NCBI RefSeq assembly: GCF_021018895.1
Contig: NC_079371.1
Coordinates: 13,412,001 to 13,476,000 of the forward strand
Source of the DNA: Seriola aureovittata
Lineage: Eukaryota > Chordata > Actinopteri > Carangiformes > Carangidae
Length of the DNA: 64,000 nt
Direction: 5' to 3'
Position numbers and translations under genes: made by a program. Numbering within the stretch: the first letter of the stretch is position 1; every line of letters begins with the position of its first letter. The notes below the pieces were generated by a model. The model was not told the origin of the DNA, ran no database searches, and was given only the letters and a program-made list of their open reading frames with translations. Positions 24,166 through 37,709 of the stretch are shown here, in pieces.

Positions 24166-26615
24166 AGAGCTTGGAATCGGTGCAGAGGTTAAGAGGTTTT
24201 GCAGAGATTTCCAGCAGACTGCTCTAGCCTGTTGTTGCTGCTCTCTGCCAGCCTGTCCTGCACTGCACCTGTCTGACCTAACTCTGCTTGTAATACCATT
24301 TCTTCCCAGTTCTCCGCTCTCTGCATTAGGACCACATGTGCTGTGCACAGGCGCCTCATCATAACAGACAGATGCAAAACGTATTCAGAGCAATGTAATA
24401 TTGATGGAAATGTTAATGTTGGAAATGTTGAAAGAGCTACATCCCTGACAGTTTTAAGAGATCAAACGCAGTCAAATGAATGTACAGTGTAGAAACGATC
24501 AGTGGGTGTAACACAGCAGGTAGGCCTCTGCGGGTAAACAGCGCCAGACAAGGTGTGGCCTGACAAGCAGGTGCGCTCCACGACTATCAACAGCAGCCAC
24601 CACAGATCGTCTGAGAGCCTATCTCTTTATTCTAAGCTCACTGTTTACTATATTTACCTGTCTATTTATATTGAATTTATCTACAAAACAAAGATGTCGT
24701 GCCTTTTCTTGTCTCTCCCCTTCTTTGCCAAACCCTGTCTTCATGTCTGCAGCAATGTCGGCCTCCCAGTGAGCAAATCATTCTACTGATCTGTTCTGCG
24801 CTGTGAGGTAGAATCTGTTTGTCATCTGTCTATCTGTGGCGCTTATCTTTCCTACCAAGTTTTCAATCAAGGTACTGGAAAATCTTGTGTCCGTGACACC
24901 AAGGTGGTGTTACCATACGAACAGGTATGATCACAGCACAACACCTATCATTTAAATTCAAGTCAAAGAAAGTGGATCCTAATTGCAGCTTTGAAACCAG
25001 CATGAAAAAGAAAAAAGAAATTCATAATTTTACAAACTGCAGTGGTTAGATTTGTTAATTTTTTTTCTCCATTCTTGGTGAACAATGCAACAGATTAATT
25101 TTTATAATATGCTACAGACTATAACTGTTGAATCCTGTCATATTTTCTGCATGTGATTCCAATTTATCAAAAGAACATTTCTCCTGAGTTCAAGCTACAA
25201 GTGAATATTAAACTTTAATTCCCAGCGGAGGTATTTTGGATTTTAATAGGTCTTTTGCTCTTTGAGCCTGACAGAATGGTTACTTGATTGACTGCACATA
25301 CATAGCCTGGATCCAGCCCCAGGCATCTATCAGCACTGTCTTCAATCAGACATTCTCACTGACCACGTAGACATCTGAATTTTCGGGTTGTCGGTCATTT
25401 CCTCTGATGTCAGCTTCAGCGTCCAGCGCTCTAAATGAACTCAGCAATTTGTGGGCAGGACAGGACTGATGTATGTTTGCTCAGAGTGTGTGCAAAGCAG
25501 CTCTCTGCTGCTGCGCTGTGATTGGTCAGAGGATTGCTATTGACGTTGTGATAGTGGCCCATTTCATTTTATTTTTAATCAGACACTATATTTACTCAGT
25601 CTATAGCTTTGGCCACTAAGACTCATTTACTTCTGCACCACTAGCTGGCTAACATATTACACTCCCATGTGATTACAACAACTACAACAGCAAATATACC
25701 AGTGAAAAAAAATGGGTTACAGCCTCAGAATTTCACTGATAAAGCAAAGTCTGTGAGCTGCTTCAGATAGTCAGCTCAAGTCAGCTGTTACACTCACTTG
25801 ACATACGCTCTTTACTGCGTAAAATGCACCCTTTTGATTATGGATGTGTACTTAAGCCGTCAGTGCTTTCCCAACTCTTTTGCTGCCATGCCTGCTGCCA
25901 CACTGCTCATCTGAGAGCTATGCTACTTGCTGTCACTTGCTGCTAAGGCTGCTTCTCCTTTTCATATAGCATTTTAAAAGGCCCACAACCTGTAGGCTTT
26001 TAATCCATGTTCCCCTTGGGGGAGAAGTTGTTATAGATGCTCCCCACTCCCTGCTGTGCTGAGTTTGCCGCTTCTTTGTGGGGAGTGATGAGAGCCTAGA
26101 TGTCAAATATCAACACTAGACGAAGTCCTAATTTACATAATAGCCTAAACATTTCCCTGTTTGAATGAAGTTGGGAATAACTTGCACGCAATAGCTTCAA
26201 TGGAACAATTCATACATGAAAAGTTACTTGGTAAAAGATTTTACATTAACACATGTTGCTATAGGAAAAATGGTTTTATGTCAGTTGAGAGTTCAATCGT
26301 CTCATCTCACTGACATTACTGTACCTGCACTGTAAAGCTGTACCGAAGCAGCATTGTTTTGGTTTTATTTTTCTTATATAAAAAGGGTTGCCTTAGGAAA
26401 CAACAGACGTGATGAAAAGTGTGATGAATACTTATCAAAGACAAAGGGTGACAGAATGAGGACAGGCTGGAGGACTCAGGCTGCTGTGGACAATAAACAC
26501 ACTGGCCACTGGAGACTTGGCCTCTCTATTGTGCGACTGTGGCCCAGGCATGGGGCACATTACATATCAAATTACCATCAGCGCCAGTACGTAACAATGT
26601 TTGCGTGTGCCTCTC

Positions 26616-26617
<2 letters not shown>

Positions 26618-26668
<51 letters not shown>
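26618..26668. repeat. (AC)n microsatellite
   Basis: Pure AC array followed by a short degenerate GACACACTCACACAC segment. Confidence 0.95.
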
Positions 26669-26673
<5 letters not shown>

Positions 26674-27875
26674 ACTCACACACTTAGAAGTGCACACTTG
26701 CATGACAAATCACCAACACCACCAAACAGTATGTGTCCAGAGGAAATGCATCAGCTCCTCTTTTCCTCTTTCCTCTCCCAGCCCCCAGAACAGCGCTCAT
26801 CAGGGACTTATTGTACAGCAGCAGTCTGTCTGTGTTCTGCAGCAACATGAAGTGATCGAGAAAAACACTCGCTGCAGAGACATACAAAAAAAATAAAAAA
26901 ATAAAATAAAATCCATGTTCCCTTCAGAAGACAGGGATTTTTGGCCGAGCGCAGAAACCTCAATACAGTAATCCTGTTGTTAGTATTCTGTGCCTGCATG
27001 TATTTCTTACTATTCTGGTGTGTTTATATATACACTGCTCGGTAGCTGTGGTGATTTTATTTCACTACATTTTTACTGAACTGTAATCATTATTTCTTTG
27101 ATTACAATCACCCATTGTTAACCTAGCGAGGTGGCTGGGAAATGTGATACGGTGCTGTGAACATTTTGAGCCATCTCACTTTCATTTGGCAATAAATGTA
27201 CCTAATCTAACAGCGCTTCACAGGGCAGAACAATAATAGCTTTGTAACTGAAACAACTTATGTATATTTTCTCCATTATTTCAGTGTGATGAAGTGCTGC
27301 AACTCTGTAGTAATTCAGTTTAAGGTATCATCTCGTCGTCCTTTTCCCAATTTATAACTGATCATGATGCGCAGATCAATAAAACATTCAGGGGGCATAA
27401 ACAAAGAAGTTGCTGCGTGTGGCATCGCTTCATCAGGTTTCTATTAGTCTCGCCACCTCAAATTTGATATGTTCTGCCAATAGAGTCAGGCTGCAGACAT
27501 TTGTTTTTAGCTACATAGACAAAAAAAAGCACAATTCATATGCAGCATCATAAATGCTGTCTGTATTGAGTATTAAAAAAAAAAAAAAGACCCCATCAGA
27601 TCTTCAAAGCTTCTTCAAGTGGGGAGTTGTGGCTACTGTGGGTTGTTGAATGTTGCCATTTTAACTTTTATAGATCTGAGAGGGTGCGCTTAAAAACCTC
27701 TGATGGCCATAGTGATGTGTATATTTAGACAGTGAACAGGTCAGTCCGGTGTCACGTTGGGAGCAGGATCAGATCTATGGTTGGTATGAGGAAACAAGAT
27801 TGGAGCTAGTAGTGTAAACCAAACTGAAGACATGCTGACCTTACTCTGATGAAACAACACTGTGTCCTGTGAACG

Positions 27876-27877
<2 letters not shown>

Positions 27878-27933
<56 letters not shown>

Positions 27934-27944
27934 TGTGTGTGTGT
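27878..27944. repeat. (TG)n microsatellite
   Basis: Long TG array with one AA interruption near 27929-27930. Confidence 0.95.
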
Positions 27945-30633
27945 TTAGCAGAGGGAATGCCCAGACTTTCTTATCATAGTCGCATTTGCCTTTTTCACCG
28001 TCTGGCTCCACACCAAGACAGGATGGAGCCGAGCACAGGCTGTCCATGGACACAGAGCCAAATCCAAGGAGTTACTACTACTGTGTTTATTTCTGCTCAG
28101 ATTTAAAAAATGTCCACTTTCCACATGGACTAAAATATATTCAAACAAATTGATCATTCTAACTGTATTTGACCTTTGCAGCGTCACTGTAAGCCTGGAC
28201 TTTATAACATACATTGACAGGTATTTAAACAGAGATTTTAATAGCTTTTATAGCCTCTTAACACTAATCACCATAATTACAGTCGTTATCTACCCAGCAC
28301 CACAATCTACACTCTAACTTATATTCGATAATATTGTGACATTATAGAATTCAGATGCATTTAGGGTACCACATTAGGATTAGCAAACCAAACACATGCA
28401 CAAAATGAGCTCAAAGTCTGATGGGGACTAAAGCTTAAAACATGAAGTCAGTCTGTTCATTTTGGGAGGATCTTACTGTACAGTGGATGTATTTTATGGT
28501 TAACTATAATGTGTCACTGATATAGAAGCTTGAGTTATGCAAATATCTTGGCATCCAGGAGATACGCACTAAGAAGGAAACGATCAACGGAGCCAAAAGA
28601 GAAGATAAAAAAAATTAAAATGGAAAAAAAAACAAAAAAAAAAAACAGAAGGACATGCATATTTGTATAATGAATCAAGTGCACATTCAAAACAGCCAAC
28701 ACACATCAGCATATAACAGCAATACTACACTACAACAAGGATCATCTTTGTAAGTCAAAGCCAATGTTTCATGACAACGCTGTAACACTTATGTTACTTT
28801 ATCTGACAGGCTTTCATATTAACATGAACGTCTGAAACCTTTAAAAGGAAATCTGGAGTCAAAGCCAGCTTTAAAAACTTATTTCCATAATGTCACGTTC
28901 ATTTTTTCCGCTTGAGTAGCTGCCTGGCGTGGGAACATGCAGCTCGTTGTCAGCTGTCACAATCTGTGGGATCATTTTTTCCATCTAACGATGCAACAAG
29001 TTGAGTTTTGGTTGACTGTAATACTGGTGGCCTGGTAGAACTAGGCTGTATCACAGTTTAGCAGAGAGGCGTGAGGATGACTTGTGAGTATGTGTTGCCA
29101 TTTGACTTCAGTTCTTAACAGTTAGTGGGTCCCACCCTATTAATTGGGTGCTGATGTTTACCATAAAGCCTTTAATATATGTATTTCATTTTATAGTGAC
29201 CTACTGAACTGCAGAGGTGGATTTAAGAAGGTTCACTAAAAGAGTAGCATGAAGCAAGAGATATACAGAAAACAGCCCGTTTGCCTGAACCAGACTTCAA
29301 AGATGAGGGAGAGGGCAACATGTGGGAGTTAATTATTACAGTGCTACAATATCTTATGGCAGCCCGCAAGTGACTTACATCCATTCTTCCATCTGAAATA
29401 CAAAAATCCAAACCTCTCTTAGAGCCAGCCAGTCAGAGGTCAGTCTTTATTATCTAAATAACTATATAAACTGTTGCTCATGAAGTTGGAATAAAATATT
29501 TTTTTTACCTCTTTCCATGAAATGATTGTGACAATGTGATTTATTCTTGACAGATAAAGTGTATATCTTCTCAAAACTTTAGTAGTCAATCTCTTCCAAA
29601 GTGATTACTGATGCATTTAAATAGGAATAAACAGAGGACTGTGTCTGAAAACTAAATTATTCCAATTTTATGGGCAACAGCGTATTTTAACATGAATAAT
29701 TTAAGAGTTCGACTCTATATATGGAATCTTCATCTTCTTCTTCTTCATCTTTTTTGTTATTCAAGTGAATGTTTACAAATATTACTAATGTGATGAAACG
29801 TGCATGAAGAAAAAAAGTATTAAAAGTCTGGTCTATTTGAGAGTGATATCACTTTTGATTACATCACAGATCAGGCCTTAAAAGTTAATTTCAAATTAGA
29901 GTGGTGCTTAGTATTGGTCAATTATGCAGATAGGGTCAATTATATAAAATGAGAATCTCACATCCTCTGGGTATCAAGGACGTCGTTTACGATTACAGAC
30001 ACTTGGAACTGGCTCACTCACCTTATCTCTGTCACAGTGGATCAATACAGCCCTCCCACTAAGCACTTATAATTTCATATCCCCTATGGCAAAGACCTTT
30101 TGCTTCCTCTCAAGGCTTTGCTGCTAAAACCTGGGATTCTTCAGAGTAGTCGCAGCCTCAATAACACATAGCTCTACTGTGTTAAAACTGAATGGTTGAC
30201 ACGAAGGGAGGCTGCACCGAGGCCATTTTTGATGACAGATGAGTGGAGGAGAAGTGCTCAACATGGTGATCAGTCAATGTATATAGTACATGTGTACACA
30301 CACTAATCACACACACACACGGACTCACACACACCACTCTGATGGCACTGGATTCACCATGAAGTCCCACAGTGAATATTTATTACATAATCCACAGCAC
30401 AGCTGCAGCCCCAATGCAAAACAAACAAAACAATGAGAGTGACACCAAGTGAACTGAAATAATCAGATCTGACAGCACGGTGTGGGAATTAAAGCCTCAC
30501 TGGTGTGGAGTGGATAACATTACTGGTTACTGGTTAACAAAGCGTGTATCCACGCTGCTACTGCAGCAAAAGGCAGGCAGCAGAAGTGGGAAAGGTAGAG
30601 AGCCTGAGAGGGAGACTGGAGACATAAAAAGCG

Positions 30634-30658
30634 AAAAAAAAAAAAAAAAAAAAAAAAA
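30634..30658. repeat. Poly-A tract (25 nt)
   Basis: Uninterrupted A run preceded by purine-rich sequence; no retroposon body recognised. Confidence 0.9.
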
Positions 30659-31639
30659 CACGGAGGAGGGATATGGAGAAATATGGGTCAGACAGAGAAA
30701 GACAGGGAAAGCTCAATGTAAATCAGGATGTGTAAACATGTACAGGCCTAATCTCATTATCCCTCGTCCTCCTGGGCCTATGATCAGATGCTTGATTAAA
30801 GCGGGAGATGAAAGAAGAGAGGTAGAGGACAGAGATGGAGGCAGAAGGGAGGATAGGAGATAGATTGAGTATCCTATAGAGGGGAAATAAATAGAGACTG
30901 AGAGACAGTATGGAGCAGGCATTATGTCCCAGCTACATGTTTATTATTATTGTACCTGGGGACTATATGGATGTGAGCCGAATGATATTTGAATAATAAT
31001 GTGATAGACTGTGGGTACTGTAATCATAATTTCTTTTTCTACAAATGGATGATAAACATAAAATGATTAAAGCAACTTAAAAGCAACTACTTTTTAAGTG
31101 TATTTATCATCATTGACTACAGAGCGTACGCCAAGAACACAATGGTCATATCCAGATCAGAGTGGAACCTGAATTTCATCCACCCCCTGTCATTCCTGCC
31201 TTTCCCATTCTTCTTTCATCTAAGGACCATCTAGTCAGTGATGACCATTATTACATATTCATAGTTAAAGATCAAAGTGATGCTAATCAGCACGTCAAGT
31301 GAATTTCTACCTGTAAGAGAAGTGCCAATAAGAAGGAATCTACTGTAATATACAGTAGTAGTAGCAGTACTAGTAGTGGTAGTAAAACCATGATTTATGC
31401 ATACGTTAGACCACAGGGATAAGCAACTGAAAACCCGCACAATCTTTCCCTCAATTTATAATTCATATTGAGCACTGATTGCATATCCTACTCACTTTCT
31501 TTAAATTGCATAATTCTTGGTTCAGCAGCAGATGACCTCAGGAATGAGTAAAGAGATGTCAGGCAACTTTGGGGTTGAGACATCTTCTCTTGACATGCAC
31601 ATTACGCCGTATCAAGCGGCCACCTCCGGGGCTGTAAAA

Positions 31640-31978
31640 TGAACCCAACGAGGGACTGCTGAAAACTTAGAATGGCTGCTTGAGGCTAGCGAGTCAATCC
31701 ACATAGACTCCCATGTTAAATCTTTACAGCAGAAATAAACATGTTTACGGTGAATTTTTATATAACTCACCCATTTAAATTTTATTAAAAGGCTTAAAGA
31801 TATCCATGCACTGAAGTCTCAGCTCCACACTCGCACCCACTCGCGGGAGGTAAACGGATTGAGGCGCTGCCAAAAGATGGCGATAGCGGAGCAGCCCACT
31901 CTGAGCTTCAAAACCGCTCTTCAGGAACCTATGGGCGACGTCACAGAGGACACATCCATCTTTATTTACAGTCTATGC
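31640..31978 (+). mobile_element. Interspersed teleost repeat, copy 1 (end motif CATCTTTATTTACAGTCTATG)
   Basis: Shares an ordered series of blocks with 44886-45345 read on the opposite strand: GCTTGAGGCT, GTCAATCC.CATAGACTCCCATGTTAAA, TTACAGCAGAAATAAAC, ACTCACC..TTTAAATTT, AAGGCTTAAAG, CAGCCCACTCTGAGCTTCAA and the terminal CCATCTTTAT..ACAGTC. Both copies match a high-copy repeat I recognise from percomorph genomes. This copy lacks an internal block present in copy 2. No coding capacity; boundaries approximate to ~15 bp. Confidence 0.7.
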
Positions 31979-33795
31979 GCTGTATGTGGAAAGCCAAATA
32001 TAATTTTGCTTTACCTGAGCAACTCCCTTTTGGCTGCTCTGAGTTACCTACCAGGTTGGGGTGTGGTCTTACTGAGTCAGTGGAGCCTATGGAGCTTCGA
32101 GAGGAGGGCGTGATGAAGTAGCTGGAGGCTCCTTGGAAAGATATGTGTGTGAGCAAGTCATTTAGATGAAACCAACAAACCAATAATTCTGTAAAATGTA
32201 CTGCTAATCAAAGTTGCCTGCATGAGCAAGCAAGGATAATGCCAACTTTCAACACTCAGAGAAAGAAGCCGTTTGGTACAATGTTGTGTCAGGACACCAG
32301 CACCACAACCGTGCAGAAGTAGCAAAGCTTAAGTCATTTCCTGTTCTATCTTGATGGCCCAAACACTAATCTAACACCTCTTGTCGTTTGCTCACTTGCA
32401 GTCGAACAAACTTGCTGTGCAATCTTTAAGCTGACATTGCTGCAATGGATAAGAACTTTTAATGCTCTGTAAACATGTTTACTCATTTTCCTCAGTATTG
32501 TTGCTGGCTGTGAGACTTCATTCCCCTCCCTTTCTGTCTTTTGCTGCAATTTAATTTCATTGTACTACAGAAAAGAAAAGTGACACCACACAGATACAAG
32601 CTCAACAATGATATCTTTATTTTATAAAGATTCTCAATCTGCTGGGTTATAGAGTGCAACAGAGGGCATTAGCATCAGCAGGCACATGTTTTTGCATTGT
32701 GCTATCTAGACTCCAGACATAGAAGTTAAAATGACATAAAAAAGACTGCAAATACACAAATACAGGTGCATGCTACCACTTACCGACCCTTCATTTCCCA
32801 TGTGAGCCTCAGCAGACAAAGCTATGATAAAATAAGCACGTCTTGACTCTTTTTTCTCATTTAATTTACTTGAATCTGTGACAGCAGCAGAGCTTGTTTA
32901 TTGAATCTCATTGGACTTCGGCTGACCTTTAAAGTTGCATTTACAACCCAGACGTCGCTCCTGAGTAGAATATTTCCCTTAAATATATATATTTTATTTT
33001 TTTATTTATTTATTTTTTAATGAGTATAAAATTGACAAAAAAATGAAATAAAGTGCCCCCAGTTATTGAGTGTGAGCCAACAATGCAGTGGCATTTCACA
33101 CTTGAAACACTTTCTCAAACTGTTAGAGCAGACACCATGAAATAGCCTATAAAGTAAAAGTGTTGTCAAAACACAGACTGGTCTGCTCTAAAAACGGTGT
33201 GCAGAGCTGTTAAAGTGCTGTTACGGTAACTGTAGCCACATCAAATCACTTCAGGTGTTGGTAAAAATGTCTCCTTTTTCTCCTTGCCCACCCACCCATA
33301 TCCTCTCTTCACCCTTTTGTCTTGATCTCCTTTTCTCCCTCTGTTCTGTAAAATCTTTCTTGACTTTTCTCCAATGTCTATGTATTAATATATACAGTGA
33401 CTCAACCTTTTTGCTTATTCCCTGCCGATTCTCAGTTGTTCATTATTGCCTCTTGCTTATCACCCAGCTCATCCTAGTCCCCTCGTTCCTCTTTCCTCTC
33501 TCACCCCCTCTCCCCTTCTTCCTCCTCTTCCTCCTCCTCCTCCTCCTCACACAGAGGAACAGCAGAGCTCTTCATCAAGCAGACGTCAGGCATCTGTCAG
33601 AGTCCGGGCCAGTCTCGGTGTGATTGATTTTTGGCCCACCTGCGTCTTTCGTAATGACCAACTGTCAGATGTTTTACTGCCTGCACTGCCTCCTCTCTGT
33701 TGCTGCAGCATCCAGAGGCTAAATCTCTGAGCTCAGACCTACAGCGCATTATCTAACTTGTCTTCAGATAAGATTTATGTGAGTAAACCATACCA
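31979..33795. other. Non-coding stretch
   Basis: No gene recognised. A CT-rich tract at 33470-33548 ends in a good plus-strand acceptor (CCTCCTCCTCACACAG) with no convincing donor nearby. The following ~170 bp is CpG-bearing and includes TGATTGATTTTTGGCC, a possible PBX/HOX-type site. Nothing else supported. Confidence 0.5.
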
Positions 33796-33863
33796 TTAAA
33801 AACCTTTGTGATTGAAGGGGAGACAGGCTGGCTTGTCTCCCCTTCAATCACAAAGGTTTTTAA
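33796..33863. repeat. 68-bp near-perfect palindrome
   Basis: Arms 33796-33825 and 33834-33863 are perfect 30-bp reverse complements. The 8-nt centre (GGCTGGCT) can itself pair further (one G-T and two G-C pairs), leaving essentially no loop. The outer flanks do not pair. It matches no repeat family seen elsewhere in the window. Absence of arm divergence implies recent origin, or an assembly or library artefact. Confidence 0.9.
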
Positions 33864-36800
33864 GGATGTTTTATTTTAAAGAAACAAGCACAATATCTCT
33901 TTTAACCTTGAAGTTTTCAATTATTCCCAGGCAATGAGGTTTGTGACAGAAGCTAATAAATGTCTGCTTGGATTTGTAAGCAGGGTGCCATGTTTTGATT
34001 TGGTCCGGTAACGGTTTGTAAAGCAGTTTGGAAGCTGAGACTATCTTGTGTGGAGTTACATGGTAACTCTTGAGCTCTGCTGCACACTGGAAGACTGGCA
34101 AGACATATTTCCTGTGTGGCAAAACAGTGTCTTTTTAACCAGAGACTCAGGGAAAAAATGTTTTGATTAGTTTGAAGAGAAGAAATGTAGGATTTACACC
34201 AAAAAACAAAATGCAAGAAGTGAATCTCTGTGTGGTATCTGTTTTCCTCAAGATCAAACTTCTTTTATAGACAAGAATGTTGCTTATTCTGCTCTTTGAT
34301 CCATATGTGTTCATGTGTGTGTGTGCGTGAGAGATATAGAGGGAGAGAGAGAGAGGACAGCCTGCTCACGTTGTAGCAAACTGATAAAAAACAAATCTAG
34401 CCTAAATATATGCGGACATCAATCCTGACTTGATTGGGAGCTGAAGCTGAACAAGACATTTAAATTTCACCTAAAGGGATAAAGTTCAATTGATTTTGTT
34501 GAGCGCACAAGATCTTACTTTTTCAACTGAGCCTTAGTGTGACTCCAAGACATCAGATGATGAAAACATGTCAGGAACACCTTCAAAAAAGTCTTTCATG
34601 TCCCGTGGCGGCCTCCAGACTGACTAAGGACATATAAGCGTAGCTTCAAACTGGAGGCAGAGTGAAAGAAGGGGGGCAATTGCTTCCCCTAGCCGCACTC
34701 ACCTGGATGCCAAGCTTTCTGATCATCACCTGGAGTGGAGGTAAAGTCTGAAGATCTCACTCTGTCTCTACTTTCTGTGGCTGTTTGTCTCTGGTTGTCT
34801 TTCCTTCACTCTTTCCCCCCTTTATTTCTTTCCGTCCTGTCCTTCCCTCTCCCTCTTTCTCTCCATCTGCCTGGCTGGGACACCTGACTGCCCACAGAGA
34901 GCAGAGATGCAGCAGAAGGCATCTTTGAAAGCGAGCTCTGGCTACAAACCTTTCATCTAGTGCTATACCTGGCCAAGGCTGGCTGCAGGGTACCTCTGCT
35001 GTCAGAAGGCATACACCAGAGGAGGGAGGGAGGGAGGGAGGGAGAGACCAGAGGAGAGGATGGGAAATGGAATGCAATGAGCGGGAAAGACAAAAGTACA
35101 AAAAACAAAAAATGCCTATCTAGTATTAATTTATACTGTCGCCATGCTCGAAAAAGGAGGGAGGAAATGAAGATGAGTGAGACACAGACATCAGAGGGAA
35201 AAGAGGGAGAGCAGAGACGGGGGGAGCAAAACTAGAGCAGATGATGAGAGATGGAGAGACCCTTGTGGCTCATAGAAGACAGCCAATTTACAAAGCTCCT
35301 GCTAATGCAGCTACTTGAGTTTCCTGCTTTCACCTAAAGTATCACTGGAGAAGACAATATCCGTCACAAATCGCTGGAAGTGCTTAAGTCTGTTTAGGAC
35401 GAGCACTTCTGCCCTATTGATTAGTAACTGCAGAGACACAACAGAGGAAAAAGACGTGCTACAAACACCCTGCACTGGATTGTAAAGTAAGGACATACAG
35501 TATGACATGCTTTTTACTCAGGCAGAATTTTTTTCGGTGAAAGGGCTGTAAACATTATGCCCAAGTACGGGAGTGCACTGAAATGACTGCTGTTCATTCA
35601 AAGCCAAGACTCAGTGCTGCCTCACGACATCACAACTTTCTACATTATCTCAGCAAGCCACTGCTTGGCCTATTGCATCTGCAGAGGAGTGTGCCTCCTT
35701 GACAGGCAAAGACTGAGTATTTGGAGAGTGTGTGATGTGCCTCGACAGGAGGTGTGCGAGTATGTGCGTGTGTGTGTTTGCATGTGTGTATTTTTGTGTG
35801 CCTATGTGTGTAAAACCCCTCCGAAAAAACCTCCTGCTGAAAACAGGCAGCATGCTTCTTTTGGTAAGGCACATAATAACTCAAAAGCCTCCCATTGACA
35901 GCGGTTGTCTATAGCCGTGAAAGACTGCGAGTTTGACAAATGGATTCTCTCACAGCTGTCTACCTGTGTAGGTTCTGCATGGGAAAATCAGGCAGGAATG
36001 CTGCAAGGCAGGTCTGTCCTCAGTCCTTAATGCCACGTCTGGGAACACAGACAAGGATCAGTGCCGAGTCAGACCATGTAGTTAAGACTGACAAAATGGT
36101 GTTTACCTCAGACATGGCCGGCCCCCTCATCTGTCTGGTGGATATTCGTCTTTTAAGTCAGCAGGTTTTTAAGAGTGTAATCTGTACTTTAGAGGCCATC
36201 ATTAAAAGCAAACAATGCCTGCCAACAGGCAAAAGCCTGGCTTCAACGATTTTTAAATCTTCATCAATATTTTTTTGAGTTCGTCCCTCCTCCCCTTTTG
36301 TATCAAAGACAACCTTGATCAAGTACGTATTAAATGTAAATGCTTCACATCAAAGGCGAACAGTGTAACCATAGGAACCAAACCCTAGTTCATAAGAACA
36401 ATATAGTGCTTTTTTTTTTTATTCTGTAGTCCTCAATTAAGTCTTACAAGCCTTAGGGTGGAAACTAATAAACAGACAGCATATCACTGAGAATCAATAT
36501 TGCATTAATTAACTAATACTACATATTACCGGATCCCCTCTGATGGGATGAGATAAAAAAGACAAACCTGGAAACCTTATTACAGATAGAGCTGCAACTA
36601 TGAGCTGCATCATCCAAATGAGACGCTTTGTTTGAAATGAGAATAAAGAGATCCTCTATTTTAGAAAAAAAAGATATTTTGACCCATTTTCCTTCTCAAG
36701 AAATTATGTAAAATAGTCACTACAATAAGACAGAAAAACCCACTAAGCAAATGCCAAGCTATCAGGGCTATACAAACAGCTCAATCCATTTAAGGCCATT

Positions 36801-37709
36801 CTTTACCACCGCAGGAGTGTAAAGAACTAAAGCAACTGTTTACACAAGAGAACTGCAAAGCCACTCAACCTGTATATAATGAAGTCGACATGCTTCTTCC
36901 ACACATATACAGAGAGCTTCCAGTGCATGGTACTCATCCACTGGAGGATGTTATGTGCTGTAAGCTTTTGTCAGGAGGATATGCAATGGGAAAAGCCAGT
37001 CGAGTGGTCTTAAAAGACAAGAGGCCGAGGGAAGTGGGGTGGTGGGGGTGGGGCTGACAAGGCCCCGGACTTCGGCCATACAGTCCAACAAGTGCATTAT
37101 GTTTCACTCAGTGGGAAGGTTTAGATGGCTGCCAGGCACCGCGTGAGGCTAATTGGCAGCTTAACAAAGCAAACCGTTTTAGACATGAATGAACGTATCC
37201 ACTGATAACACACATCAGTGTTAACCAGTAATTAAAGTCAGTGTGGCTCTCAGCAGGTTTTGGTGCATCACATGTAGAATTTGGTTGTGTCCTCCCTCCC
37301 TTTTTATCCCTCATGTCCTCTACCTCCACTCACCTCACCGATTCCTTCTGCCATTTTAACACATGCTTCTTCTCTAATTCACTTATTTCATGGCTTTAAT
37401 ATGATGTGTATACAAGCATAGGTCACCAGCTAAGGAAACGGGAAGTGTGGCTTGCCACTCACTTCTCATAGATGTTCAAAATGAAGTTGGCAGGAAGCAT
37501 TTCTTCAACAATAAAAAGTAGAAAAGCAAGCATGGGTATAAATTAATAAACAGGTATTGGTCTACAGTCTCCTACCACTTGGCTGGAATGGCAGAGAGTT
37601 GCTGCCAGAGATGCGAGTTGGGGTTGGAAGGGGAGAATCATGGGGAAGGATCCTGCAGAGTGGAGTTAAAAATAGAGCATGAAGAGTGGAGGAGGGGGAG
37701 GGGACGTAC
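33864..37709. other. Non-coding stretch
   Basis: No gene recognised. It contains short GA-rich tracts (34336-34355, 35020-35045 as GGAG units, 35155-35225), a TG-rich segment at 35757-35812 and a weak candidate microexon at 34703-34729. Confidence 0.5.
34703..34729 (-). other. Possible 27-nt minus-strand microexon
   Basis: The minus strand reads CTCCACTCCAG|GTGATGATC...GGCATCCAG|GTGAGTGCGG. The donor (GT at 34702-34701) matches the consensus perfectly; the acceptor (AG at 34731-34730) has only a modest pyrimidine tract. The 27 nt would be nine in-phase codons if coding, but nothing nearby supports a coding frame. Chance is a realistic explanation. Confidence 0.15.

Larger units (their letters stand above)
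23341..31639. other. Non-coding stretch with several long dinucleotide arrays
   Basis: No gene recognised. It holds TG/CA arrays at 23832-23892, 24121-24165, 26618-26668 and 27878-27944, and an A25 run at 30634-30658. The 180-codon frame at 26354-26896 crosses a CA array (Thr-His run) and is not credible as a gene. Confidence 0.55.

Noticed and set aside
26354..26896. 180-codon plus-strand frame
   Set aside because: Its middle is a CA microsatellite translated as Thr-His; the rest has no protein-like features.
33530..33730. Plus-strand acceptor (CCTCCTCACACAG) leading into an open frame
   Set aside because: The frame is short, its start is Pro-rich from a CCT repeat, and no donor or known protein similarity was found.
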